Origin: JAHZKN01 sp965250205
GTDB lineage: Bacteria; Pseudomonadota; Alphaproteobacteria; Rhizobiales; Hyphomicrobiaceae
NCBI GenBank assembly: GCA_965250205.1
Contig: CBDFNK010000023.1
Location: 496,001 to 560,000, forward strand
Direction of reading: 5' to 3'
DNA length: 64,000 nt
Shown in pieces: positions 33,453 to 42,362 of the stretch. The stretch's first letter is position 1; every line of letters begins with the position of its first letter. The notes under the pieces are model-generated. The model worked only from the letters and a program-made list of their open reading frames with translations, was not told the origin of the DNA and did no database searches. Both the position numbers and the translations under genes were made by a program.

Positions 33453-34001
33453 ATGAGCGATCGCATTGCTTTGCGCGTTGGAGAAAGCCTTGTTGCAGGA
33501 GGCCCGCCGGGCACGGCTGCTGAGCCTGAAGTTGCTATTGGTGAAATGGATGGACCGTTTGGCTCTGCGTTTGCCAATCTTCTTGGCGATCAGGTCAAAG
33601 GCCACAGCCGCGTGCTTGCGATTCTGAACACCGACGTGATGGTGCGCCCACCCACCATCTGCGTGTCCAAGGTCACTGTCGATAACGAGCGCTACACCAA
33701 CATCTTGATGGGCACCGTGCAGTACGCAACGGCAATGGGCGTATTAGACTCTGTGCGCTCAGGCGATATCCCAAAAGACAAAGCCAATGACCTGGGTATC
33801 ATCGTTTCTGTTTGGTTGAACCCCGTTGTGGCAACCATCGACGATCTGGATCATAAGATCCTATTTGAGATCCATCGCAAAGCAACAGCGCAAGCCATTC
33901 ACAAAGCCATGACGCATGAGCCATCCATCGATTGGCTTCTTGAAAACCAGGATAAGCTTGTCCACAAATATTACGAAAAAGGCTTGAAGGGCGAGATTTA
34001 G
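33453..34001 (+). CDS. Formaldehyde-activating enzyme (Fae)-like protein
   Basis: A 182-residue protein resembling Fae, which joins formaldehyde to tetrahydromethanopterin. The N-terminal RVGESLVAGGPPG, a central KVTVDNERYTNILMGTVQYA and ANDLGIIVSVWLNPVV follow the Fae order, but several residues differ from methylotroph Fae (for example the region before the catalytic His). It is better called a Fae homologue of uncertain substrate. I use the second ATG (33453) because AGGAG is 7 nt before it; the first ATG would be 1 nt away. It stands alone after the bio operon with its own terminator. No other methanopterin genes are in the window. Confidence 0.75.
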   Translation: MSDRIALRVGESLVAGGPPGTAAEPEVAIGEMDGPFGSAFANLLGDQVKGHSRVLAILNTDVMVRPPTICVSKVTVDNERYTNILMGTVQYATAMGVLDSVRSGDIPKDKANDLGIIVSVWLNPVVATIDDLDHKILFEIHRKATAQAIHKAMTHEPSIDWLLENQDKLVHKYYEKGLKGEI

Positions 34002-34024
34002 CGCGCCACTGAGAGCACGAATTG

Positions 34025-34061
34025 TGGGCCTGGATGTTCCCAACATCCGGGCCCATTTTTT
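34025..34061 (+). terminator. Intrinsic terminator after the Fae-like gene
   Basis: A long stem TGGGCCTGGATGTT / AACATCCGGGCCCA with loop CCC, one G-T wobble, followed by TTTTTT. It lies 23 nt after the stop codon. The opposite gene, ubiB, ends 190 bp further on. Confidence 0.9.
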
Positions 34062-34251
34062 ATTATTTTGCTTTGTTGAGAGTTGAGATCATTTTAACTC
34101 TGCTGCCGCGCTTATCCTTATTTCCAATCTGTTTGAAAGACAAAGCCCGGTTGTTGTACGCGCAGGCTAAATCATTGGTTGCAAGACTGTGATGCCCCCT
34201 CGCGATCAGAATCAGGACGGGTCACCTTGTAGACAATTAGATTGTAGATAA

Positions 34252-35871
34252 TCAGAAGAAATGAAAAAGTTGATTGCCAGCCCATATCGCCACTAATACG
34301 CCAGCGAGAATTGCCGTCCATCGCCAAGGTCGATCAACGCGGGCGCGTTCTTTGGCCAAGGCGGTGACGGTTTCCCGATCCAGCCGGACGCCGTCCTGCG
34401 CCATGCGCGTCAAGCCCGTCGCTGCTATTTGAGCCTGGCTCATCAACGCCGGTACTTCTGCCATCACACGCGCAATGGTGGTAGCGCCTTCACCTGCTTC
34501 ACGGACACGTCCGGTGAGCCCGAGGTTTTGTTCCATCCACGCTTTGGCAACAGGTTCCGCCGTATTCCAAAGGTTGAGTTTTGGGTCCAGTTCGCGCGCG
34601 ACACCTTCCACAATCACCAGGCTTTTCTGCAGTAGGATCAACTCCGGTCGTGTCTGCATGTCGAACACTTCTGTATAGGCAAACAGTTGGCCCAGCAGGT
34701 CAGCCATTGAAATTTCATCAGCATTGCGCCCTTGAATGGGTTCGCCAATAGCGCGCAGGGCTTGGGCAAAAACTTCAACCGGGTGATGCGGTGGTACATA
34801 GCCTGCCCAGAAGTGGACTTCTGCAGTGCGTTGATAGTCGCGGGTGATCAGACCGTGGAGGATTTCAGCTAAGAAGCGGCGTTCTTTGGGGCCAAGCCTG
34901 CCCATGATGCCAAAATCAACGGCAACCACGGTGCCCGTATCATCAACGAACAAATTGCCTTGGTGCATGTCGGCGTGAAAAAAGCCGTCGTGCATGGCGT
35001 GCGTTAGGAATGAGCGCAAGACGATCAAACCAAGCTCTTTGAAGTCAAAACCTTTGGCTTTTAGTGTCGCATGATCAGAGATCGGCGTGCCATCGATCCA
35101 TTCTGTCGTGAGCACACGTTTGGCGGTTCTGGTCCAATCCACATCGGGAACACGAAAAGCAAGCGCTGTATCGCTAGTTTCATTGTGTTTGGCAATATTG
35201 TCCGCCATTTCTGAGATGGCAGCGGCTTCAAGACGCAAGTCCATTTCGAGTTGCGTGGTGCGCGCTAAATTATCGACCACGGCAATGGGCCTGAGGCGTC
35301 GGGTCGGGGGGTGAAATCGTTCGACCTGTCGTGCGGCAAAGACATAACTATCAAGATCGCGTTTGAAGCGCTTTTCGATATTGGGGCGCAGGATTTTAAC
35401 AGCGAGCTGGCGCTCCGTGCCTTTTACGGTTGCGCGTGCTTTGTGAACTTGTGCGATGGAGGCGGCTGCCACAGGGGGCCCAAGCTCAGTGTATGCGGTG
35501 CGTGCTGGTTGTCCGAGTGCGTCTTGAATGGCACGTTCGGCTTCCCGCATTGCAAACGGCGGCAGCTTGTCTTGCAGATGTTTGAGGTCGGTTGCAAGTT
35601 CCGGCCCGATGATATCGCTGCGCGTTGCAAGAAACTGACCGAGCTTGATGTAGGATGGGCCAAGTGTGGTCAGCGCATCAGAAATACGGGTCGATTTATC
35701 TTTGCCAATACGAAAGGGCCAAGAGAGGAGGCGTAGCGGGGCTGTTAGCCAGCGCGCAGCGTGGAGCACCAGCGGTATCTTTTGTCCTCTGGGAACGAAC
35801 CGAATGCCATGCCCAGCCAAAACAACGCCTGCCTTGGCCAGTCTAAATGTGTTGGTGAGGGCGTTTGCCAT
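34252..35871 (-). CDS. ubiB: UbiB-family atypical kinase, ubiquinone biosynthesis
   Basis: A 539-residue membrane-bound protein kinase-like ATPase. The KxGQ motif is in SYIKLGQFLATRSD near residue 75, followed by AAASIAQVHKA (the Ala-rich nucleotide loop), ADMHQGNLFVD and VAVDFGIMGRLG. A C-terminal hydrophobic segment (TAILAGVLVAIWAGNQ) anchors it in the membrane. It supports ubiquinone synthesis together with UbiE, whose gene lies 3.3 kb upstream. In most alphaproteobacteria the two are adjacent; here two glycosyltransferase genes and two small genes lie between. Confidence 0.92.
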   Translation of the reverse strand: MANALTNTFRLAKAGVVLAGHGIRFVPRGQKIPLVLHAARWLTAPLRLLSWPFRIGKDKSTRISDALTTLGPSYIKLGQFLATRSDIIGPELATDLKHLQDKLPPFAMREAERAIQDALGQPARTAYTELGPPVAAASIAQVHKARATVKGTERQLAVKILRPNIEKRFKRDLDSYVFAARQVERFHPPTRRLRPIAVVDNLARTTQLEMDLRLEAAAISEMADNIAKHNETSDTALAFRVPDVDWTRTAKRVLTTEWIDGTPISDHATLKAKGFDFKELGLIVLRSFLTHAMHDGFFHADMHQGNLFVDDTGTVVAVDFGIMGRLGPKERRFLAEILHGLITRDYQRTAEVHFWAGYVPPHHPVEVFAQALRAIGEPIQGRNADEISMADLLGQLFAYTEVFDMQTRPELILLQKSLVIVEGVARELDPKLNLWNTAEPVAKAWMEQNLGLTGRVREAGEGATTIARVMAEVPALMSQAQIAATGLTRMAQDGVRLDRETVTALAKERARVDRPWRWTAILAGVLVAIWAGNQLFHFF

Positions 35872-36057
35872 ACGGGTACTTGGGTGCCTGTTGTGAGTGC
35901 GGCATCAATTGCGACGCGCTAAGGACATTGCCGGGTTGGCCGAGAAGGTCAAGGCTTGACGGGCAAGGTCGTGAAGTTGGGACAAGGACAGGCACGGAAA
36001 GACGAGGACATCATGTGACGTGCGTGCGCGGAATGCGTGCTTAAGCGCTCGCTGCAT

Positions 36058-36750
36058 CTATTGTGGCTGCAACGCTGAGCGCCCAATGATCCGTAAAATT
36101 GTCATGCCAGCACGCAGCGAACCACGGATGGTCCCAGAGATTTTTGAAACACCAATGCGTGGACGGTAGCGGACCGGCACTTCTTGGATGAGGAGACTTT
36201 GTCGGGCGGCGCGAATTTGCATTTCCACTGTCCAGCCGTAGGCGCGGTCTTGCATGTTCAAACCAGAAAGAGCCTCAGATCTAATGGCGCGAAATGGCCC
36301 AAGATCGGTGTAGGAGAGGCCAAACAAGTGGTGGATCAATGTGCAGGCCAGCCAATTTCCAAATCGTTGATGCATACTGAGTGCACCCGTGCTGCGGCTG
36401 GCCTCTATGCGAGAGCCAATCACAAGTTCAGCCGCGCCGTTGACAATTGGGTCGACTAGAAGGGGCATGTCTTGCGGGTGATCAGAGTAGTCGCCATCAA
36501 GAAACACAACCACGTCATGGTTTCCAACGGCAGCAATGCCTTTTTGGCAGGCGGCACCGTAGCCCCTGTCCGGTTCGACAACAACGATTGCACCATGGTC
36601 GCGTGCAATGGTTTGCGTTGCGTCACTCGATCCGTTGTCGGCAACAATAACGGTGTCCACCCAGTTTGGGATATCTCTGAGGACTTGGGCAATGGCTTGC
36701 TCTTCATTGAGCGTCGGAATAACCACTGCAATTGTTTGTTGGTTACGCAT
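36058..36750 (-). CDS. Family 2 glycosyltransferase (polyprenyl-phosphate type)
   Basis: A 230-residue GT-A protein. VVIPTLNEEQAIAQVL is at the N-terminus, VADNGSSDAT follows, and the DxD metal site is in FLDGDYSDHP. FRAIRSEAL and YGWTVEMQIRAARQ continue the dolichol-phosphate mannosyltransferase-like pattern. No membrane segments are present. Its stop overlaps the start of the GT-C gene by 8 nt, suggesting that it charges a lipid carrier for that membrane enzyme (inference). Confidence 0.85.
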   Translation of the reverse strand: MRNQQTIAVVIPTLNEEQAIAQVLRDIPNWVDTVIVADNGSSDATQTIARDHGAIVVVEPDRGYGAACQKGIAAVGNHDVVVFLDGDYSDHPQDMPLLVDPIVNGAAELVIGSRIEASRSTGALSMHQRFGNWLACTLIHHLFGLSYTDLGPFRAIRSEALSGLNMQDRAYGWTVEMQIRAARQSLLIQEVPVRYRPRIGVSKISGTIRGSLRAGMTILRIIGRSALQPQ

Positions 36751-38269
36751 TCCGTTTCCTGCGGTTCGCTTTCCACGTGGCTGATGTCTTAAGAGGCTGA
36801 TCGTGGGACCGTGTCAGCTCTGGGTCGTAAACTATGGTAGTGAAAGATTTCCATGACATGAAACACCACAGCCAAACCGGGACCCAAACGATCCATACCA
36901 TACCGTTTTGATAAAGGCTGGTCACCTCACGCGCGGCAAAAAAGAAGTGCGTGTAATAAAGCGGAATGGTGGCGTAAAGTAGGATCAATCCGAGTTGCGG
37001 TACCAAAGCGAGCAGTGGCGCCATCCATAAACTGTACCAGGGGTAGATTGCAGGTGAGAGAAAGATCAGCGCGGCTGTGCTGATTAGTGCGCGAGTTATA
37101 AAGTCTTTCGCATTTTTGATTGGTTTAATGGCCGCCGCGAGGACGATCAGCCCGGCTAATATAGCCATTGTCCCTCTTGCTCCAATTGAGCCCCATTTTG
37201 CAGCACTCACTGGATCAACAAAATTTAAAAACATCCATTGAAGTGCACTTCTGAGTGTGGTGAACAGGGGAGAATTGATCGTCCAGCGCTGGGCGTAGGA
37301 TACGGTGCCAGAATTTTCACTGAGTCCTGCTGCGAGATAAGGCCAAAACCACAGAGCGCATAGCGCACCAAAAACAACTGCGCATATCAAAAGCTGGCCG
37401 GGGCGCCTGCAGGCCTGACGCCAAATGAGCGGTGCCAACAAAACCGGCCACACCTTTGTGCCAACGGCACACCCCAATGCAATGGTTGCCGCAACGGGAC
37501 GGGTTTTTAAAGCAAGATACAGTGCACCAAGAACCAACGGCAGGATCAGCGCGTCCATATGCGCTGAATTAAAAAATTCCTTCAATACAATTGGGTTCCA
37601 CCAATAGACCGCTGACCATAAAAGGGAACGGCTGAGGTGAGTGAGCAGGGCTAGGATTAAACCAAGTGTCGCCAGATCGGCAATCAATAAAACGATGCGC
37701 CAGCTGAAGAGCGAAAACGGTTTGATAACGTGCGCAATCGCGAATGCTGCTTGTGCAAGCGGAGGATAGATTGTCGTCAGGCTTTTGTGATTGATGCGCT
37801 CCAGAACAGGCCCCGATTGGCGGGCTATGTCAGCCAGGGGATGGCTGGGACCACCATCTATGACGTCTTGCGGCGCCGTTTGATAGGGGTTGAAGCCCTG
37901 GGCTGTGACCGCGCCATCCCAGAAATACCGTTGATAGTCATCTTCAAGGGCAGGTTCGCTGGCGAACAGGATCATGCGCGCTGCAACGCCCGCCGTAATC
38001 ATGATGATGAGCGCAACCTTGGTGCTGTTGAAGGGGGTGGGTCCAGTGATGTGCCGAGCAAGAACCACGGCACCAAAATAAAGTGTGCCTGCGCTCACCA
38101 AAAGTGCGGCCAGAGCGATGATGGGCATGTCAATGACCGCCCAGTCATAACCAAATTGTGTAGACAGCTGTGTTAACGCCCAAGCAAATAAAATGAGACT
38201 AAGCGCTCCGCTCAACCACAGTGCGCTTAGTCCAGTTGTTTCAGTTAACTGCCGCGTCTGGTCACGCAT
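36743..38269 (-). CDS. Polytopic GT-C mannosyltransferase-like membrane protein
   Basis: A 508-residue protein with about 12 hydrophobic segments. The first periplasmic loop holds ALEDDYQRYFWDGAV near residue 112, the acidic pair typical of GT-C enzymes. GFNPYQTAPQDV and YPPLAQAAFA follow. The middle WWNPIVLKEFFNSAHMDA is usual for DUF2029/GT87-type transferases using polyprenyl-phosphate sugars. The product is unknown; a cell-surface glycan or glycolipid is likely. Paired with the GT2 gene. Confidence 0.8.
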   Translation of the reverse strand: MRDQTRQLTETTGLSALWLSGALSLILFAWALTQLSTQFGYDWAVIDMPIIALAALLVSAGTLYFGAVVLARHITGPTPFNSTKVALIIMITAGVAARMILFASEPALEDDYQRYFWDGAVTAQGFNPYQTAPQDVIDGGPSHPLADIARQSGPVLERINHKSLTTIYPPLAQAAFAIAHVIKPFSLFSWRIVLLIADLATLGLILALLTHLSRSLLWSAVYWWNPIVLKEFFNSAHMDALILPLVLGALYLALKTRPVAATIALGCAVGTKVWPVLLAPLIWRQACRRPGQLLICAVVFGALCALWFWPYLAAGLSENSGTVSYAQRWTINSPLFTTLRSALQWMFLNFVDPVSAAKWGSIGARGTMAILAGLIVLAAAIKPIKNAKDFITRALISTAALIFLSPAIYPWYSLWMAPLLALVPQLGLILLYATIPLYYTHFFFAAREVTSLYQNGMVWIVWVPVWLWCFMSWKSFTTIVYDPELTRSHDQPLKTSATWKANRRKRNA

Positions 38270-38388
38270 TTGCGTTTTGACTCATCATAGTATTTTCCAT
38301 CCGGGCATTTTTTTGCGGCCGTTGCCGGTAGCGAGATGGCGCTCACGGCAAACACGGTCAGCAGGGCGGCGAGAAGTGTCTTCATCAT
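38245..38388 (-). CDS. Small secreted Cys-pair protein (47 aa)
   Basis: A short gene starting MMKTLLAALLTVFAVSAISL with AGGAGC about 5 nt upstream. Residues 1-24 form a signal peptide ending in ATA. The mature part is about 22 residues, KKCPDGKYYDESKRKCVTRR in core, with two cysteines that could form one disulfide. The last 25 nt overlap the start of the GT-C gene on the same strand, so it probably heads the GT operon. Small CPDGxxYD-type peptides of this sort occur across alphaproteobacteria; the function is unknown. Confidence 0.72.
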   Translation of the reverse strand: MMKTLLAALLTVFAVSAISLPATAAKKCPDGKYYDESKRKCVTRRGS

Positions 38389-38713
38389 CGGGTGCTCCTA
38401 AAGCAAGCAAAACTTATCATGATAATTTTGTCTGCGTTCTGCATTCTGCATTTCTTCAAACCAAAATTCGAATCGATGCATTAGGTGAGATACGCATCTC
38501 GACGAAGGCAAGTTTCATACTTTAAGAGAGCAAGACTCCGACCGCTAGCCAGCCAAAAACCAAGAAATAGCATTTTATTTCAATGAGTTGCTTGACTTTC
38601 GATTTTCGAAGTGTGGGATGTTTTCCCCATGTTGCATATTTGCAATAAGTGCGCAGCGACAACGAATGCGAATCTCATTATGTTCCAACGCATTCGAAAG
38701 AGGGGGTGATTGC
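38389..38713. promoter_or_regulatory. AT-rich region between divergent genes with three palindromes
   Basis: About 325 bp. Perfect palindromes are TTATCATGATAA (38414-38425) and GAGAT-acgc-ATCTC (38487-38500). An 8-bp inverted repeat CGAATGCG / CGCATTCG (38663-38670, 38689-38696) lies just before the GTG of the plus-strand gene. The region must hold promoters for both sides. No known operator is recognised. Confidence 0.45.
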
Positions 38714-39001
38714 GTGCAACGAGAAATTGAAGACCTGCTGAAAGCCATTCATGTTGATCAGCGACAAGAACAAAAACTGGTCAATGATGTGTTGGCGGCG
38801 ATTGCAGTTGGATCGGCAGCGCGCCAGCGCATGATCAAGGACATCGCGAATGCTGTTCTGCAGGCTATGGAAGCCGCTCCAATTGTCGCCAACGGACAAG
38901 GAGCCAGCGTTGCTGCCCCTCAGACGACAGAGCGGGAATTGACAGATGCATTGCAGTCTATGCTGCGCGATGCTGAACGCCACGCTGCACCTGCGCACTA
39001 A
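38714..39001 (+). CDS. Small helical hypothetical protein
   Basis: A 95-residue frame with a GTG start (VQREIEDLLKAIHV) preceded by GAGGGGGTGA. The first 60 residues look like a continuous amphipathic helix, with KLVNDVLAAIAVGSAARQRM in the middle. The rest is Ala-rich with another short helix. No Cys and no membrane segment. I do not recognise a family. A good terminator follows, which supports a real transcript. A longer frame reaches 38588 but has no ribosome binding site. Confidence 0.55.
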   Translation: MQREIEDLLKAIHVDQRQEQKLVNDVLAAIAVGSAARQRMIKDIANAVLQAMEAAPIVANGQGASVAAPQTTERELTDALQSMLRDAERHAAPAH

Positions 39002-39023
39002 ACGCAGGCTGATATGATAATTT

Positions 39024-39061
39024 AAAAGGGTTCGACGCTACTCTGGCGTCGGGCCCTTTTC
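39024..39061 (+). terminator. Intrinsic terminator after the small helical protein gene
   Basis: AAAAGGG...CGACGC pairs with GCGTCG...CCCTTTT around a 7-nt loop, with two small internal mismatches, and the stem runs into the T-rich sequence CATTTATATTT. Because of the A and T runs on both sides it could also serve the convergent ubiE gene, whose stop is at 39120. Confidence 0.75.
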
Positions 39062-39119
39062 ATTTATATTTGAGCGTGTCGCCGCAAAGTGGGTGCCGGT
39101 TTTGGGACTACGATACGCT

Positions 39120-39902
39120 TTAAATCTTCCAACCACTGTGGATAGCAGCAATACCACCAGTTAGGTTTTGATAACTGACCCGTTCAAAGCCTGCCGCTTC
39201 GATGCGCCTGGCAAATTCGGCTTGTTTCGGAAATTTGCGGATGCTTTCGACAAGGTATTGATAGGGATCGCTGTCACCTGTCACCAATTTGCCAATACGC
39301 GGGATGACCTCAAAAGAATGGAATTCATAGAAGCGATCAAAAAGCGGCATCTCGACGTGTGAGAATTCCAAACACAAGAAGTGTCCACCAATCTTGAGGG
39401 CACGAAAGGCCTCTTTCAGCGCAGCGTCAATGTTGGTGACATTGCGAATGCCGAACGCGATTGTGTAGGCGTTGAAGCTGCGGTCTGCGACCGGCAGAGT
39501 TTCCGCATTGCCTTGCAAGGTGGTGATGCGGTTTTCAAGCCCTGCTTTGGATATGCGGTCTTTGGCAACCGCCAGCATGTCTTCATTGATGTCCGAGACA
39601 ACTGCGGTGGCGTTTGGGCCAGACTGGTCGGCATAGCGAAGCGCAATGTCTCCGGTACCACCTGCCACATCAAGCAAAGCAAAGGGATGATCATTTTTCG
39701 GTGCGTGGAGCTTTGTAATGAGATCCTGTTTCCAAAGCCGATGCATGCCAGCCGACATCAAGTCATTCATCACGTCGTACTGGCTGGCAACGCTATGAAA
39801 GACCTCGTTAACGAGCCCCTGGCGTTCCTGGCGCGGCACTTCGCGGAAGCCGAAACTGACGTTTTCGCTCATTTGATCCGAAGAAGGCGTGTCTTTGTTC
39901 AT
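39120..39902 (-). CDS. ubiE: Demethylmenaquinone/ubiquinone C-methyltransferase
   Basis: A SAM methyltransferase of ubiquinone synthesis, 260 residues. FGFREVPRQERQGLVNEVF at the N-terminus, the SAM loop LLDVAGGTGDIALRY near residue 78, VVSDINEDML and the C-terminal YQNLTGGIAAIHSGWKI are all diagnostic. The start codon is only 10 nt from the edge of an IS5-family remnant. Its ribosome binding site (GAG in CTAGAGCGAC) touches the target-site duplication. Before the insertion, the DUF2147 stop would have been about 11 nt upstream, so the two were probably one operon. Confidence 0.95.
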   Translation of the reverse strand: MNKDTPSSDQMSENVSFGFREVPRQERQGLVNEVFHSVASQYDVMNDLMSAGMHRLWKQDLITKLHAPKNDHPFALLDVAGGTGDIALRYADQSGPNATAVVSDINEDMLAVAKDRISKAGLENRITTLQGNAETLPVADRSFNAYTIAFGIRNVTNIDAALKEAFRALKIGGHFLCLEFSHVEMPLFDRFYEFHSFEVIPRIGKLVTGDSDPYQYLVESIRKFPKQAEFARRIEAAGFERVSYQNLTGGIAAIHSGWKI

Positions 39903-39912
39903 GTGTGTCGCT

Positions 39913-40447
39913 CTAGGTCACAGGCCCATTAAATCGCATCCAGATGCGCAGCGAGGCAAGCTTTACTGACGCGAGATAGTTGGCATCGTGTCTGTCAAAG
40001 CGCGTTGCAACAGCGCGGAAATGCTTGAGTTTATTGAAGAACCTTTCAACCAGGTTGCTCGCCTTGTAGAGCGCTTTGTGAAACGGCGGCGGGTCTTTAC
40101 GATGATATCGAGCGGTCGGATATTAGCCAAGCGCGCCCTGCTTTGCAAGGCTCGCACGCAGCGCATCGGAAACATACGCACGATCAGCCAACAGCACGAC
40201 ATCGGGCCAGAGCGCATCGAGCATGTCTTCAGCGCTCGTACCATCATGGGCTTGCCCCTCGGTCAGTTTCAACGCGATCGGCAAACCGTGGGCGTCGACG
40301 AGTGCGTGGATTTTGCGGCAACAGCGGCTCGATCACACGCCACTCGGCGTCAGACAGGTCATAGCGTGCCATTCCAACCTCCTCGGTTGGAGGTTTGAAT
40401 CACTGTTCGCGCAAAAAGGAAATCCTGTTTATGAGTCTGTGACCTAG
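39913..40447 (-). mobile_element. IS5-family element, internally deleted
   Basis: Terminal inverted repeats GGTCACAGGCCCATTAAA (left) and GGTCACAGACTCATAAA (right, read inward) border the element, and CTAG flanks both ends (39913-39916, 40444-40447) as a 4-bp target duplication. The transposase reads on the minus strand from 40371: MARYDLSDAEWRVIEPLLP, then a jump to KIHALVDAHGLPIALKLTEG, LADRAYVSDALRASL, and finally LVERFFNKLKHFRAVATRFD. The middle of the N-terminal half is missing and a stop lies after GALG, so the copy cannot move on its own. Total length is about 530 bp. Confidence 0.88.
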
Positions 40448-41391
40448 TCTTCGCAAGGAATGTTAACTGTGACAAACGGCACGTCAAGACGGCACGTCTT
40501 CTCACCGTTTGGGCCTTTGACCACCTTCATACCGTAGCCATCGCCGACCTCAATACCGTCTTTTGAGGCGAATTTCTCTAACAGCTCACCGAGCCCATTT
40601 AGCCCACCAGAGCCCCGCTCATCGTCATCATCATCATCATCACGGCGCGCGCGTTCACCGCGATCATCACGGGGTGGGTCGGCATAAATGGACCGCTGAT
40701 CATCTCTTGGACCAACGTCCCGGCGATCACTGTCGGTCCGATCCGCTCTCAAAGCGTCGCGCGTTTGAGGGACTGGCGTCACCTTGGCCGTCCGCTGGCG
40801 CTCGACAGGAGCCGCATCAGTATCGTCGCGTGATGAGGCAGCAGGATTTATGATACGTGGCTTCGTCGCACGCGCGGTTTTAGCCTCTGACTCTTTTGTC
40901 ATTGGCTCTGGCACGATGCTCTTTGCCGCGACACTCGGTTTGGCGGCGGGTGCTTTTTTGGCAGTCGTTGTGCTATCGCAGCGCTGAAGGTTGCCAGACG
41001 CGCGGTGCCAAATCATCGTCTTGCTCAGCAACTTGATACCCTTGTAGCCTTTGACACGCAAACGATTGGCATCAAGCGGGGTCAGCTCTACAGAGAACTT
41101 CTGCTTTTTCTCAGGACTGTAAATCCAACCATTGTCCCATTGATTGCCACCAACAGATTTGACATTGCCCAAAATCTGCAAGCCACAGCCCTTGGAATCG
41201 ACAGCGTCTTTGGTCCAAACAACGTGGCCACACAGGTTTCCGTTACCACAGTCTTTGATTTCAACTGCACCGCGGCTGGTGTGATCAATCCAAACGCCTG
41301 TTGGCGAAGGGGCTGCAAAAGCTGCCGCGGGTGCAAATCCGGATAGCACCAAAACGGCGAGTGATAGGGTTCTGATATGATTGGCACGCAT
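40444..41391 (-). CDS. DUF2147-containing secreted protein
   Basis: A 315-residue exported protein. Residues 1-27 are a signal peptide ending AAAFAA. The DUF2147 domain covers about residues 28-125, with GVWIDHTSRGAVEIKDCGNG, LCGHVVW, DNGWIYSPEKKQKF and MIWHRASG. A long low-complexity part follows, rich in Lys/Ala, then Arg/Asp (a DDDDD run near residue 250). The short end GDGYGMKVVKGPNGEKTCRL has two cysteines. The start ATG at 41391 has GGGAG upstream. The TAG stop lies inside the CTAG at the IS edge, so the insertion left the protein intact. Confidence 0.85.
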   Translation of the reverse strand: MRANHIRTLSLAVLVLSGFAPAAAFAAPSPTGVWIDHTSRGAVEIKDCGNGNLCGHVVWTKDAVDSKGCGLQILGNVKSVGGNQWDNGWIYSPEKKQKFSVELTPLDANRLRVKGYKGIKLLSKTMIWHRASGNLQRCDSTTTAKKAPAAKPSVAAKSIVPEPMTKESEAKTARATKPRIINPAASSRDDTDAAPVERQRTAKVTPVPQTRDALRADRTDSDRRDVGPRDDQRSIYADPPRDDRGERARRDDDDDDDERGSGGLNGLGELLEKFASKDGIEVGDGYGMKVVKGPNGEKTCRLDVPFVTVNIPCED

Positions 41392-41618
41392 GGTTAACGC
41401 TCCCTTGGATCTCGGGTTAGTGAGGAGTTTAAAAGACGCAGGCTTTTGAGCCAAGCCCCGTCATACAAACAGAATTATCTGTGCACTTTAGACAAGCCCT
41501 GAAATTGGGCTGTTCCAGAGGGAACACTCGGTTATAAAACGCCAAGGATGGCTTGATCTGGCTGCGTCATCGCGCCACTTGTGTCCAGCATGCGCGCACA
41601 ATACCAGAGAAAAAACCG

Positions 41619-42362
41619 ATGCTACCATCCGCGATCTCTAAAATCGTCATTTTAACCGGCGCGGGTATATCCGCAGAATCTGGCGTTGCAACGTTCCGTG
41701 ACCCCAAAGGTATTTGGGCTGAGTATGACTACCGAGATGTCGCGACACCCGAAGGGTTTTCGCGGGACCCAGCCAAAGTTCTTGAATTTTATAATATGCG
41801 TCGCAAACTGAACGCGCATGTCAAACCCAATGCCGCCCATGTCGCGCTTGCGCGTTTGGAAGCTGAATTCCCTGGCGACGTCGTCATCGTCACGCAGAAT
41901 GTTGACGCCCTGCACGAAGCAGCAGGATCAAAAAACCTTATCCATATGCATGGTGAAATCCTAAAACGGCTATGCAACGCCTGTCAGGTGCGCGAGCCTT
42001 GGCATGATGATTTGAACGTGGACGCAGTTTGTCCATCGTGTGAGACGCAGGGCACACTGCGCCCCGATATCGTGTGGTTTGGCGAAATGCCGTATCACAT
42101 GGAGGAGATTACGACGCACCTTGAGGCGGCCGACCTCTTTATCTCGATAGGAACCAGCGGCCATGTTTATCCCGCAGCAGGTTTTGTTGCTGAGGCACGC
42201 CGCGCAGGCGCGCGAACGGTTGAGCTCAATCTCGAGCCTTCTGAAGGGGCATCGCTGTTTCACGAGACAATTCACGGCAAAGCAGGACAGATTGTACCGG
42301 ACTATGTTACGCGTCTTTTGGAAGACGCTGAACGTTCAAAAACAGCCACAGATTCCAAGTGA
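41619..42362 (+). CDS. cobB: Sirtuin NAD-dependent protein deacylase
   Basis: A 247-residue sirtuin. The NAD loop is LTGAGISAESGVATFRD near residue 12, TQNVDALHEAAGS near 100, and the catalytic His is in HMHGE. Four zinc cysteines are in CNACQ and CPSCE. The class III (CobB-like) residues YNMRR, with Tyr and Arg for acyl-carboxylate binding, are present near residue 55. The start is at 41619 (MLPSAISKI). Its 3' end overlaps the convergent rlmD gene by 61 nt. Confidence 0.93.
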   Translation: MLPSAISKIVILTGAGISAESGVATFRDPKGIWAEYDYRDVATPEGFSRDPAKVLEFYNMRRKLNAHVKPNAAHVALARLEAEFPGDVVIVTQNVDALHEAAGSKNLIHMHGEILKRLCNACQVREPWHDDLNVDAVCPSCETQGTLRPDIVWFGEMPYHMEEITTHLEAADLFISIGTSGHVYPAAGFVAEARRAGARTVELNLEPSEGASLFHETIHGKAGQIVPDYVTRLLEDAERSKTATDSK

